Part shown: piece by piece, positions 56,342 to 64,000 of the stretch
Position numbering within the stretch: the first letter of the stretch is position 1
Layout: every line of letters starts with the position of its first letter
Assembly (NCBI GenBank): GCA_022969175.1
Contig: JALJPB010000009.1
Coordinates: 1-64,000 of the forward strand
Direction of reading: 5' to 3'
DNA from: Colwellia sp.
GTDB taxonomy: Bacteria; Pseudomonadota; Gammaproteobacteria; Enterobacterales; Alteromonadaceae
DNA length: 64,000 nucleotides
Translations under genes and position numbers: made by a program
Notes under the pieces: generated by a model
The model's database searches: none
What the model saw: only the letters and a program-made list of their open reading frames with translations
Told to the model about the DNA's origin: nothing

Positions 56342-56546
56342 ATTTGACCTGTTTATCCTCAATATTCATACCGAAGAATAAAACACCACTGTCGGCTTTG
56401 AGCTTACAGTCGACTTCGACCTATACAAAAAATTCAAACTTTTCTTCCTAACCAATAAGTCAGGTTCCAACTTTATTTGGAATGTTTTTATACTTTTTTA
56501 ATAAATAAAAATCACTGCCAAATTTGTTTCTATCTTTATACACAAA

Positions 56547-56578
56547 AGCCCATTTATGCTCAACGGCATAAATGGGCT
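56547..56578. terminator. Perfect 13-bp hairpin
   Basis: AGCCCATTTATGC (56547-56559), loop TCAACG, GCATAAATGGGCT (56566-56578), with a T-rich stretch after. Probably the terminator of a gene lost from the left. Confidence 0.75.
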
Positions 56579-56677
56579 TGCATGGAATTTTTGTTTCGAT
56601 CTTTATTTAGCTTCTACAACAATAAGCATTTATTCAATAACTTTCCACTTACAAATTTAATGTTAATGTATATATAG

Positions 56678-57169
56678 CAAAAAGACCACCATGGCTGGAA
56701 GTGGTGGAAACATCAAGAAATTGATATTGCTCAAGTACAACTTGAATTAGTTGATATTTTCCATTTTGGTTTATCATTGCGTTTAATGACAGGTGCAAGT
56801 GCTGAAGCTATCACTGAACAATTAGCCAATGAATTAACACAAAATAGTCAAGAAGCTGACTTTAAAATCGCTCTTGAAAATTTAGCTTCTGCCGCGGTAA
56901 CTAACAAAAGTTTTGACGCCATTGCTTTAGCTGATTGCATGAAATTAATGAAGATGGACTTAAACGAGCTATTCCGCCAATACGTTGGCAAAAATACCCT
57001 TAACTTCTTCCGTCAAGATCATGGCTATAAAGAAGGCACCTACATTAAAGTTTGGCACGGTGAAGAAGATAATGAAGTTTTAGCTAATTTAGTGAATCAC
57101 CTTGATGCTAGCGCAGCTGATTTTCAACAGCAGTTATATAAAGCGTTAGAAGAAAAATACCCAACATAA
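56678..57169 (+). pseudogene. 5'-truncated dimeric dUTP diphosphatase gene
   Basis: The frame following TAG 56675-56677 gives DHHGWKWWKHQEIDIAQ and VQLELVDIFHFGLSL, the all-alpha NTP-pyrophosphatase (dimeric dUTPase) active-site region, and continues to TAA 57167-57169. The first helices, about 50 residues that include metal ligands, are missing and no start codon precedes the Trp-rich motif. The remaining ATG at 56777 or 56786 would give an inactive tail. This marks a deletion or insertion junction at about 56.68 kb. Confidence 0.8.
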
Positions 57170-57271
57170 GCACATCGGTAATTTATCTTAATAAACAGAT
57201 CTCTGGCACAAATTCTGCAGGACACTATCACTAAAGAATAGTGTCAAGAATTTGAATCGCTGGAGATGTTT

Positions 57272-57922
57272 ATGGAACTTATATTATTTGCCTTAATTAG
57301 CTTAATTGTTATTGTTACGGTTTTAGCCACTCGCTTGAGCGACAATAGCTTCCCTTTTCCTTTTGATAGTAAAAGATCAATATTCACCCCCGCAGAAAAG
57401 AATTTCCAACACTTGGTTGAACAAGCCATGGGGTCAAAATACCGGATACTTAATAGGGTAAAGCTTAGTGATGTTGTTAATATTCGTAACGGTATCTCAA
57501 CACGTGCTAGCCAGGTAGCTGCAACTAAGGCTAGCAGTAAGTATCTTGATTTTGTTATTTGTGATCGTAACTCAATGAAGTTATTAGGCGCTATAGATTT
57601 GGTAGATACTCAAGGTAAAGGCTATAAGATTAAAAAAGATTGGTTCGTCAGTGGTACCCTTGAAGCCGCGGCTATTCCTCATATACGCATCAAAGTAAAG
57701 GCAAACTATACTATTGATGAAATCAAAGCTTGTATTAATAGTCGTCTATTGGGTAACAGTTCTCCGACACCAAAAGTGAAGGGTAAAATAATACCTGCAC
57801 CTATGATAAAAGCGAGATCTCGTAACGTCGGTGCTATGACTCCAACAGCGGCTAAAGCAGATTTACAGCCACAAATGGCAAGACAAATATCCGCACCACA
57901 AGTTGCGGCTCTACCTCATTAA
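57272..57922 (+). CDS. DUF2726-like protein with N-terminal membrane anchor
   Basis: 216 residues from ATG 57272 (GGAG six nt upstream; the ATG at 57266 lies too close). One membrane helix MELILFALISLIVIVTVLA, then a domain with the DUF2726 pattern (LTPAEKNF-like FTPAEKNFQHLVEQ, VKLSDVV, LDFVICDRNSMKLLGAIDL) and a basic, Pro/Ala-rich tail. The domain is nuclease-like in fold by some predictions, but catalytic residues are not evident. Not obviously in an operon with its neighbours. Confidence 0.7.
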   Translation: MELILFALISLIVIVTVLATRLSDNSFPFPFDSKRSIFTPAEKNFQHLVEQAMGSKYRILNRVKLSDVVNIRNGISTRASQVAATKASSKYLDFVICDRNSMKLLGAIDLVDTQGKGYKIKKDWFVSGTLEAAAIPHIRIKVKANYTIDEIKACINSRLLGNSSPTPKVKGKIIPAPMIKARSRNVGAMTPTAAKADLQPQMARQISAPQVAALPH

Positions 57923-57972
57923 AAATAATTCTTGGTTAAATAACAACTTAATTCGCCATGGCTATTAGGTTG

Positions 57973-58758
57973 TTATTCGTTCAGCTTATCCAGTAAGCCA
58001 TATTTTTCCATTAACTCATTAATAAACGGTGTTTTATTCAGTTCTACCATTTTTTGGTCAAAAATGTTTATTAGCTTTTTAATATCTTTATTAGTTGATT
58101 TTATCGGTGAAAATGCCAGATAAATTTTTGCTTGAGAAACACAACCTGCAAGTCGATATTTATGCCACTCATTAAGTTTTTTCAACTCATAAATCGTCGA
58201 GTTTTTGGTGAACAAAAATGTATCAAATCTTTTTTTATCAAGTTTGTGGGCATTTTGAATAATATACCTTTCATGATAAGGCTGATATTGAAACTGCTGA
58301 GGATTCAGTTCAGCGTATTCATTAAGTTCTTCAATTGATGCGTCTTTAGCGACGCCAATCAATTGACCAGTTAACGACTCAATACCAGAATAAATCCAAT
58401 CAGAGCTTTTTTCGGTGAAAAAGCACATTTGCTGCTTTCCTACACTATTTTTTGGAAAAAGTAGCTGAGGAGCCTCTGCTTTTGCCGGTGATAATAATGC
58501 GTCAGCTTTACCTTCAGTTACCAGCTTAATAGCACGAGACCAAGGATAAATTTCAATATTTAATTGATATTGAGTGCCCTTAAAAACCTCTTCAACTAAT
58601 TCAACAACATACCCTTTATCAATATCTTGATGACAAATTTGTGGACACCAATCAATTGCTGCAATAGAGATAGTGACTTTTTTATCGACATTACCCAATA
58701 AAGATGAAGCGTCTACTTGCATTGATATCAGTAATAAAAATAAAATGGCTAAATTCAA
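57973..58758 (-). CDS. Periplasmic solute-binding protein family 3-like
   Basis: 261 residues, signal peptide MNLAILFLLLISMQVDAS. Family 3 binding-protein features: IDWCPQICHQDI, YVVELVEEVFKGTQYQLNIEIYPWSRA, EGKADALLSPA. Such stand-alone proteins are common in this order near cyclases. It lies 27 nt downstream of 58786-59514 on the same strand, so they are a pair; their sequences are different members of one family. Ligand unknown. Confidence 0.75.
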   Translation of the reverse strand: MNLAILFLLLISMQVDASSLLGNVDKKVTISIAAIDWCPQICHQDIDKGYVVELVEEVFKGTQYQLNIEIYPWSRAIKLVTEGKADALLSPAKAEAPQLLFPKNSVGKQQMCFFTEKSSDWIYSGIESLTGQLIGVAKDASIEELNEYAELNPQQFQYQPYHERYIIQNAHKLDKKRFDTFLFTKNSTIYELKKLNEWHKYRLAGCVSQAKIYLAFSPIKSTNKDIKKLINIFDQKMVELNKTPFINELMEKYGLLDKLNE

Positions 58759-58785
58759 TTAATTTGTCTTCTTAAGTGAGTAAAG

Positions 58786-59514
58786 TTAATAAGGGAAAGG
58801 GATATGATATTTATCATAAATCTTTAATAATCGCCCTTCAACCAACAAAATTTCAATTCGTTTATCAAAAAGCTCTTTAATCTTTTTACCTTTGGCGCTT
58901 TTACTAAAGGCCATGTGCAGCTCAAAATAACCGATATCTTTTATTTGAAAATTTTGTGCTGGCATCTTTTGATTAAGTTCAATTAGTGATAAATCTAAAA
59001 TTGCACGTGTATCAAAATAGTAATCTGATCTTCCATACATTAATACCTTTAATGCTCCCGTGCGATCAGCGGTTGAAAATCCAGAGATGTGTGCTCTAAT
59101 TTCATCGGTAAACAGCTCTTTTTCATATTCTTTTGGCCATGTGCCGACATACTTAGATAACTGAGACAATGAAGAGATAGTTAACTTTGATTTATCGAAT
59201 AAAATACTTCTAGGTTGTTTTAAAATAGGCTGCGTCGAGAAATAAAACCGACCATTTTTCGGCATTGCTCCTGTAATATCAGCGTCTAAATTTTCAACTT
59301 TAAATAACGAACGCTTCCAGGGAGCATACTCTACCTCTAACTCATAATCAGTCGTCTCAAATACCGCAACCATAATCTCATGATATAAACCACTGCCATC
59401 TGTTTCAGTAAAGTTTTGCCAAGATTCAGTGACCCAAATAACAGGCTCCTTTGCCTGACTAGAGTAACTAGTAATAATTAGAGCCCATAAAAGTAGTAAC
59501 CGAAATACCATCAA
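58786..59514 (-). CDS. Periplasmic solute-binding protein family 3-like
   Basis: 242 residues with signal peptide (FRLLLLWALIITSYSSQA). Lobe motifs WVTESWQNFTETDGSGLYHEI, VEYAPWKRSL, LDADITGAMPK; the C-terminal helix IYDKYHIPF resembles family 3 proteins. Promoter region lies between it and mtnN (59515-59644). First of a two-gene unit with 57973-58758. Confidence 0.75.
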   Translation of the reverse strand: MMVFRLLLLWALIITSYSSQAKEPVIWVTESWQNFTETDGSGLYHEIMVAVFETTDYELEVEYAPWKRSLFKVENLDADITGAMPKNGRFYFSTQPILKQPRSILFDKSKLTISSLSQLSKYVGTWPKEYEKELFTDEIRAHISGFSTADRTGALKVLMYGRSDYYFDTRAILDLSLIELNQKMPAQNFQIKDIGYFELHMAFSKSAKGKKIKELFDKRIEILLVEGRLLKIYDKYHIPFPY

Positions 59515-59644
59515 CTAACCAATTTTGTCTTTTGAATACCCCCACTATAACCAAAGTTATTATCGATATAAACACAACTACAGATTTTTCTCTTAAGCCA
59601 AGTTATAATCTTAACAATTATAAATTAGTTAGAGTTATATCGAC

Positions 59645-60373
59645 ATGAAAGCAGGAATAATTGGCGCAATGGAGCCAGAAGTAGCTATTTTAAAAGCGAA
59701 ACTTGAAAACTGTGAAACATTTACCCACGCAGGTTACACTTTTTATCAAGGCCAATTAAATGGCAATGATGTCGTTATTGTTCAATCGGGTATCGGCAAA
59801 GTAGCCGCGGCATTAGCCACTGCAATTTTGATAGATAAATTTCAGCCTGACTATGTGGTCAATACCGGCTCAGCCGGCGGTTTTGAACAATCACTGAAAG
59901 TCGGTGATATTGTTATAAGTTCAGAAGTGAGATATCACGATGTTGATGTTACCGCTTTTGGTTATGAAATTGGTCAGCTCCCTGCGAACCCCGCAGCTTA
60001 TATCCCGCACCCTAGTTTAGTTAAAGCTGCCCAAGCAGGTATAGCCCAACTAGAAACTAGTGAAGGTAATAACATTCAAACCATAGTTGGTTTGATCACC
60101 ACAGGTGATACTTTTATGACTAAAGATGATGACATAGCCAAAGCTAGGGCCAACTTTCCGACTATGGCAGCAGTAGAAATGGAAGGTGCCGCTATTGCTC
60201 ATACTTGTCATCAATTTAACATTCCGTTTGTCATTATTCGTTCACTGTCTGATATTGCTGGTAAAGAATCTCCCACGTCATTTGAGACCTATTTAGAAAC
60301 AGCATCGGTAAATTCATCACAATTAGTGATGAACATGCTTGACGTATTAAAGGGACAGCAATTATTATCTTAA
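59645..60373 (+). CDS. mtnN: 5'-methylthioadenosine/S-adenosylhomocysteine nucleosidase
   Basis: 242 residues, PNP_UDP fold. [16 protein letters not shown] start with the catalytic Glu12 equivalent, NTGSAGG phosphate-like loop, [12 protein letters not shown] with the second Glu, and RSLSDIAG with the catalytic Asp. It cleaves MTA and SAH to adenine and the thioribose or ribosylhomocysteine (SAM recycling). Its stop is followed at one nucleotide by the next ATG (60375), so they are an operon. Confidence 0.95.
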   Translation: MKAGIIGAMEPEVAILKAKLENCETFTHAGYTFYQGQLNGNDVVIVQSGIGKVAAALATAILIDKFQPDYVVNTGSAGGFEQSLKVGDIVISSEVRYHDVDVTAFGYEIGQLPANPAAYIPHPSLVKAAQAGIAQLETSEGNNIQTIVGLITTGDTFMTKDDDIAKARANFPTMAAVEMEGAAIAHTCHQFNIPFVIIRSLSDIAGKESPTSFETYLETASVNSSQLVMNMLDVLKGQQLLS

Positions 60374-60374
60374 A

Positions 60375-61358
60375 ATGATAGATATTACTACAATAAGCTT
60401 TCCGCCAATCAACCACTTTAGCAGCACGGTATTGCTGCTTTTTGTTGTTATTTTAATAAAAGGTTTAATGACTCGTTTGGTTAATCACCAACCATTAAGC
60501 TTTTTTAACTTCTACTGTAAAAAACTCAGCGAAAAAGTAAACAAAGCTAAAAACCCAGCAAAACAACAAAGCATTGCCGGATTTATTGCCCTAGTTATCA
60601 CTCTTGCACCTTTGATAGTTATTTTATCGCTATTCGAGATGTTTATTGAAGTTCCTTGGCTTTGGCAAGGCTGTTTACTTTATCTTGCCATTGGTCCATT
60701 TAACTTAGCGACAAGTAGTAAGTCAGTTGCACAGGCGTTAGTCGCCAATCAAAACTATTTAGCAAAACAAACACTGCAACCTTTAGTATTAAGAGAAACT
60801 GAGCAGTTATCTAAAATGGGCTTGAGCAAAAGTTGCATTGAAATGCAGTTACTCAAAACACTGCAGCAAAATTTTGTCGTCATTTTTTATTTTTTAATGT
60901 TTGGCCCTTTATTCGCATTCAGTTACCGATTATTGCTTGAAATGCATTACAGTTGGAACATTAAACAAACTGCTTTTAGCTCTTTTGGTCAACAAGCAAG
61001 TATTTTAGTTAACTTAATCCAATGGTTGCCGGTGCGGTTATTTACTTTACTGATGCTAATTATGCATTCCAAGCAAAACCTATTGTTATCCTGGCGTTTA
61101 ATTAAAGGAAAAATTTTTCGCTTAAATAATGACATTGCACTTCATTGCTTAGCTTTGAATTTACAAGTGAGGCTTGGCGGTGTTGCTATCTACCATGATG
61201 AAAAGCTACGAAAAACAAGCTTTAATGATCAAGCTAGACAACCTGAACCAACCGATATTATTCATACCAGTACCCAGTTAAAATACACCTTAATTATTTG
61301 TGCGGTAATGCTAATAATGATTTCTGTTTTTGCCTTTATCATTCAAAATAAGTTATAA
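60375..61358 (+). CDS. CobD/AmpE-like inner-membrane protein
   Basis: 327 residues with several membrane spans (about 12-30, 68-90, 98-118, 168-195, 305-325). HLCYSG-type CobD or AmpE motif is degenerate, but the layout and DEKLRKTSFND region resemble the CobD/CbiB-related proteins found after mtnN in Alteromonadales. Function in these bacteria is not established. Co-transcribed with mtnN. Confidence 0.65.
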   Translation: MIDITTISFPPINHFSSTVLLLFVVILIKGLMTRLVNHQPLSFFNFYCKKLSEKVNKAKNPAKQQSIAGFIALVITLAPLIVILSLFEMFIEVPWLWQGCLLYLAIGPFNLATSSKSVAQALVANQNYLAKQTLQPLVLRETEQLSKMGLSKSCIEMQLLKTLQQNFVVIFYFLMFGPLFAFSYRLLLEMHYSWNIKQTAFSSFGQQASILVNLIQWLPVRLFTLLMLIMHSKQNLLLSWRLIKGKIFRLNNDIALHCLALNLQVRLGGVAIYHDEKLRKTSFNDQARQPEPTDIIHTSTQLKYTLIICAVMLIMISVFAFIIQNKL

Positions 61359-61400
61359 CGATAAAGCTTTATATCAGTATAAGTTACGAGAAATAATACC

Positions 61401-62030
61401 ATGAATGAATTACTTTATTGGTTAGATATATTTGGCATTATCGTCTTTGCCTTGTCAGGAGCGCTTGCCGCAGGAAAGTATCAACTAGACCCTTTCGGCG
61501 TAGTAGTATTAGCTTCTGTCACAGCGGTCGGTGGCGGAACCATCAGAGATATTATTTTGCAGTCACCGGTCTTTTGGGTGGTAAAACCTGTTTACCTTTA
61601 TATTATCCTGGCCACAGCAATATTAACTATTATCACAATTAGACGCCCTAAGTTAATCCCAAAACGATTTTTATTAATAGCTGATGCGGTAGGCTTAGCT
61701 TTGTTTTCAGTACTTGCAACTCAAAAATCATTAAGTTTAGGTGCGCCAATTCCCGTAGCAATAATTATGGGAACCATCACGGGGGTAGCTGGCGGTATGA
61801 TCAGGGATATTATTTGCAACGTAATCCCAATGATTTTACGACAAGAGATTTATGCAACTGCCGCTATGCTCGGTGGCGCTTTATTTATTATTTTTCAACA
61901 GATTGGTTGGCAAGACGATATTGCTTTAGTATCAGCAATTTTGGGTGCATTAACCTTAAGATTAGCGGCTATATATTGGCAGGTATCTCTACCCGCCTTT
62001 GATATTGTTGAAGAAAAAGATAAACACTAA
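61401..62030 (+). CDS. TRIC (YicG/UPF0126) family membrane protein
   Basis: 209 residues, seven predicted membrane helices in two repeats, each with the family signature GGGTIRD (about 47-53) and GGMIRD (about 131-136). Homologues are trimeric cation channels. Starts 42 nt after the CobD-like gene on the same strand and may be its third cistron. Confidence 0.88.
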   Translation: MNELLYWLDIFGIIVFALSGALAAGKYQLDPFGVVVLASVTAVGGGTIRDIILQSPVFWVVKPVYLYIILATAILTIITIRRPKLIPKRFLLIADAVGLALFSVLATQKSLSLGAPIPVAIIMGTITGVAGGMIRDIICNVIPMILRQEIYATAAMLGGALFIIFQQIGWQDDIALVSAILGALTLRLAAIYWQVSLPAFDIVEEKDKH

Positions 62031-62308
62031 TTTAGAATCGATTATTATTTTAACGAGAAAATTGCTTAGTCATCTCGATATGCATTTTTTCATACCAACC
62101 CTCTTCGATAACGACGGGGGTAATGCTTCAATTTCAATGGTGCCACTTTTTGCCTATTTATTCGCTTCATCATAAATAGATAAAATATTTTTGATTACTA
62201 GAGACTGAGCTTTTAAAGAAAGTTTTTCAACCAGAACTTAGGTTCCAGCCTCAAATTTACAAATTCACGTTTGCGTGAGTGTAGCTTCTGGAAAAAAATT
62301 GTCTTAAT

Positions 62309-62632
62309 TTAAGCTTGAATTCCCCAACCATCGTTATAGCCCGAATACTTAGCGGCAATTTTTTCAAAAGCATGCTCTTGTTCGATAACACTGTCATAGT
62401 TTGGCACCATAATAAGTGTGCAATCGACATCCCATACGTTAGGTGTCTCATCTTTATGAAGATCAACTTTTACATTGGGCATTGTCTCATTAATAAAGTC
62501 AGCCATTTCCTGTGCTTGACTTTGCTGCTCAAATAAATGAAAAAACACCACATCATGTTGCTGAGTTAAATCAATGCCCGATTGGTGCATTTCAGACAGT
62601 ACCAGACCAGTTTCATCGTTAGGGAAGTTCAT
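62309..62632 (-). CDS. rraB: RraB, inhibitor of ribonuclease E
   Basis: 107 residues, acidic. Start MNFPNDETGLVLSEMHQSGIDL is characteristic, with HDVVFFHLFE and VWDVDCTLIMVPNY. RraB binds RNase E and modulates mRNA turnover. Stand-alone gene between TRIC and the M56 peptidase; normal length for the family. Confidence 0.88.
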   Translation of the reverse strand: MNFPNDETGLVLSEMHQSGIDLTQQHDVVFFHLFEQQSQAQEMADFINETMPNVKVDLHKDETPNVWDVDCTLIMVPNYDSVIEQEHAFEKIAAKYSGYNDGWGIQA

Positions 62633-62970
62633 AAACTATTATTTCTTACTCTTGGGGTTGTCGGCATTGAGCCATTAAAATTAATTTTTGACCAGCACTT
62701 GAATATCATCATTAAATTTGTGCGATTGGTATTATAACCATTATTAATTTGAAAATACACAATAGCCCACCCCTTCTACTCTAAAAGATGGAAAAGTGTA
62801 AAGTGTCGGGGATTTAAGATGAGATACATTTATCGATAATAAGGCAATGTGGTCAGACGCATTAACTACCTTTGAAGATAAGTCGGATACCTTTTTGAAA
62901 TATAACCTACCTAGAGGAAAAATTATGTTCTAGATAGGCTTTACAGGATGATAAAATTTCTTGAACACTG
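62633..62970. other. Spacer with a small open stretch
   Basis: 338 bp. A start-less 35-codon plus-strand frame ending at about 62930 (KAMWSDALTTFEDKSDTFL) may be a gene tail relic; otherwise nothing. Confidence 0.35.
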
Positions 62971-64000
62971 TTAACTAGGATTAAGTGCCTTTACAGGCGT
63001 AGCTTTAATTGAATAGCCATTTTTACTGACTTGCAGGTTATCAATTTCTATCAAGGCTTCTTGACCAAATTCTACCGTTAATCGGGGCTTGGAGATTGTT
63101 TTTTTATTACCTTCATTTAATTCTATCAATTCGTATTCTAATGAGACTAGCTCACCTAAGTCTTTTGCTTTAAAGTTAAAGGTGAAATTTTCACCCACTG
63201 TTATTGATGCTTTTTCTTCAAAATTCACCCATATTGTCATGTTTGAGGTAATCACACTTTCAGTATAAGATTCTTTTTCAGGGTTGTTGTACCTGTCGTA
63301 AGTAACTGTAATATCAAAATCAATCAAAGCACCCAATTGCTCTTTTTCTATGACACTGCGCTGAACTTGCTCATTATTATTTGATATCGCAAGTGTATTC
63401 CATGACATAGTTGTCAATGTAGCTAATGCGACCATTGCATAGGTAATTTTTTTTCTGAACGTCATTCTTCTTTTCTCCTTAAGTAGTTTTATTCGGGCAA
63501 CATTGTTGGTGATACTTGAAGTAGCAGAGCAAACAAGGTTATGAGGTTTACTGTTATGCAGGGAATGATGGTTTGATAAAATTAGAGCAGCGAGATCTTC
63601 AATATATTTAACTTGACCGTAGATTTCACTGGCACTTTCATCACACCTTAGCTCAATTAAGAATCGATTTTCTTTAACCAGCTTACCGACAAGTGGATTC
63701 CACCAAAACAAACATTCCGTGATTTCTAATAGCAATAACCTTAGGTTGTCATGGTTTTTGATGTGCTGCTGCTCATGAGCAATAATAAGATTTATATGCT
63801 GAGGGTTAGAGATCCGACTTGAAAGAAGAATAATGGGATTAACTATGCCAAGTAACAAGCCACTTGAAACTTTGTTTACCGCATATACGGGTGTTTGATA
63901 TTTATCACTCAGTTCATCAAGGAAGACCAATGATGAATCTTTCATTACTTGATTTCTCCACCTGAACGACTGAAATAACCGCTTAATAAAAAGCAATGCG
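62971..64000 (-). CDS. BlaR1/M56-family membrane metallopeptidase, 5' part outside the window
   Basis: The frame is open to the window edge, so the N-terminal membrane region lies beyond 64000. Visible: zinc motif AHEQQHIKNHD, RCDESA as the downstream acidic motif, one membrane helix (KKITYAMVALATLTTMSW) and a periplasmic C-terminal domain of about 130 residues with a beta-sandwich look. M56 peptidases of this kind usually pair with a BlaI-type repressor, which would be outside the window. Substrate unknown. Confidence 0.85.
   Translation of the reverse strand, partial: ALLFIKRLFQSFRWRNQVMKDSSLVFLDELSDKYQTPVYAVNKVSSGLLLGIVNPIILLSSRISNPQHINLIIAHEQQHIKNHDNLRLLLLEITECLFWWNPLVGKLVKENRFLIELRCDESASEIYGQVKYIEDLAALILSNHHSLHNSKPHNLVCSATSSITNNVARIKLLKEKRRMTFRKKITYAMVALATLTTMSWNTLAISNNNEQVQRSVIEKEQLGALIDFDITVTYDRYNNPEKESYTESVITSNMTIWVNFEEKASITVGENFTFNFKAKDLGELVSLEYELIELNEGNKKTISKPRLTVEFGQEALIEIDNLQVSKNGYSIKATPVKALNPS

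Larger units (their letters stand above)
56104..56677. other. Spacer with two hairpins and a partial element-end match
   Basis: No gene. It contains two strong hairpins (56310-56341 and 56547-56578). GGTTCCAACTTTATTTGG at 56464-56481 resembles the inverted form of the 20-bp repeats at 15134. It ends where the dut coding sequence begins abruptly, so a junction lies here. Confidence 0.5.

Overview
The window is AT-rich chromosomal DNA from a marine gammaproteobacterium, most likely an Alteromonadales of the Colwellia/Thalassotalea kind. The evidence is several large TonB-dependent receptors, a full alginate-degradation locus, RraB, and an mtnN/CobD-like/TRIC housekeeping cluster. It reads as a mobile island on the left, an alginate utilisation region in the middle that is partly decaying, and sensing, defence and housekeeping genes on the right.

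Left (1-15.2 kb): a cargo island. Four leftward genes (13876-15075, 11766-13874, 8977-11769, 8389-8943) form a multi-subunit tyrosine-recombinase module like Tn554 TnpABC or the Gamma-Mobile-Trio elements. It has two catalytically complete recombinases, one degenerate paralogue and a small coiled-coil protein. Four 20-bp tandem repeats (15134-15213) lie just outside it and look like an element end. Next inward is a tightly overlapping three-gene operon: a membrane-anchored phosphoribosyltransferase, a viperin-like radical-SAM enzyme and a dTMP-kinase-like nucleotide kinase. This is the best candidate in the window for an undescribed system. Further left are an XRE regulator, a divergent helicase operon with three ACATWATGT operators, and several unknown genes.

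Middle (17.2-45.7 kb): the alginate region. It holds TonB-dependent receptors at 17.2 and 27.0 kb, a HIBADH-family reductase (probable DEH reductase), a large surface lipoprotein, two intact PL7 lyases (one a CBM32-PL7 lipoprotein), a FadR/GntR-type regulator, and the operon PL6 - PL17 - kdgF - MFS transporter - kdgK - eda - class II FBP aldolase. Extracellular lyases cut alginate, receptors import oligomers, PL17 releases the unsaturated monomer, KdgF helps linearise it to DEH, and reductase, kinase and aldolase yield pyruvate and glyceraldehyde-3-phosphate. Promoters of both strands share TTGGTTGACA and TTGGTAAT/ATTACCAA elements, probably read by the GntR regulator. Decay is conspicuous: a PL7 gene and mgsA each carry two in-frame nonsense codons, a lipoprotein copy is frameshifted, and only an internal piece of a TonB receptor remains between the PL6 promoter and PL6.

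Right (45.7-64 kb): two related periplasmic binding-like proteins (one apparently starting with ATT), a TonB-dependent receptor and a GGDEF cyclase; a relic-rich spacer; an RloC-like AAA ATPase with zinc hook next to a 5'-truncated dUTPase gene; a DUF2726-like protein; two more solute-binding-like proteins; then mtnN, a CobD/AmpE-like membrane protein, a TRIC-family protein, rraB and a BlaR1/M56-type peptidase that runs off the window.
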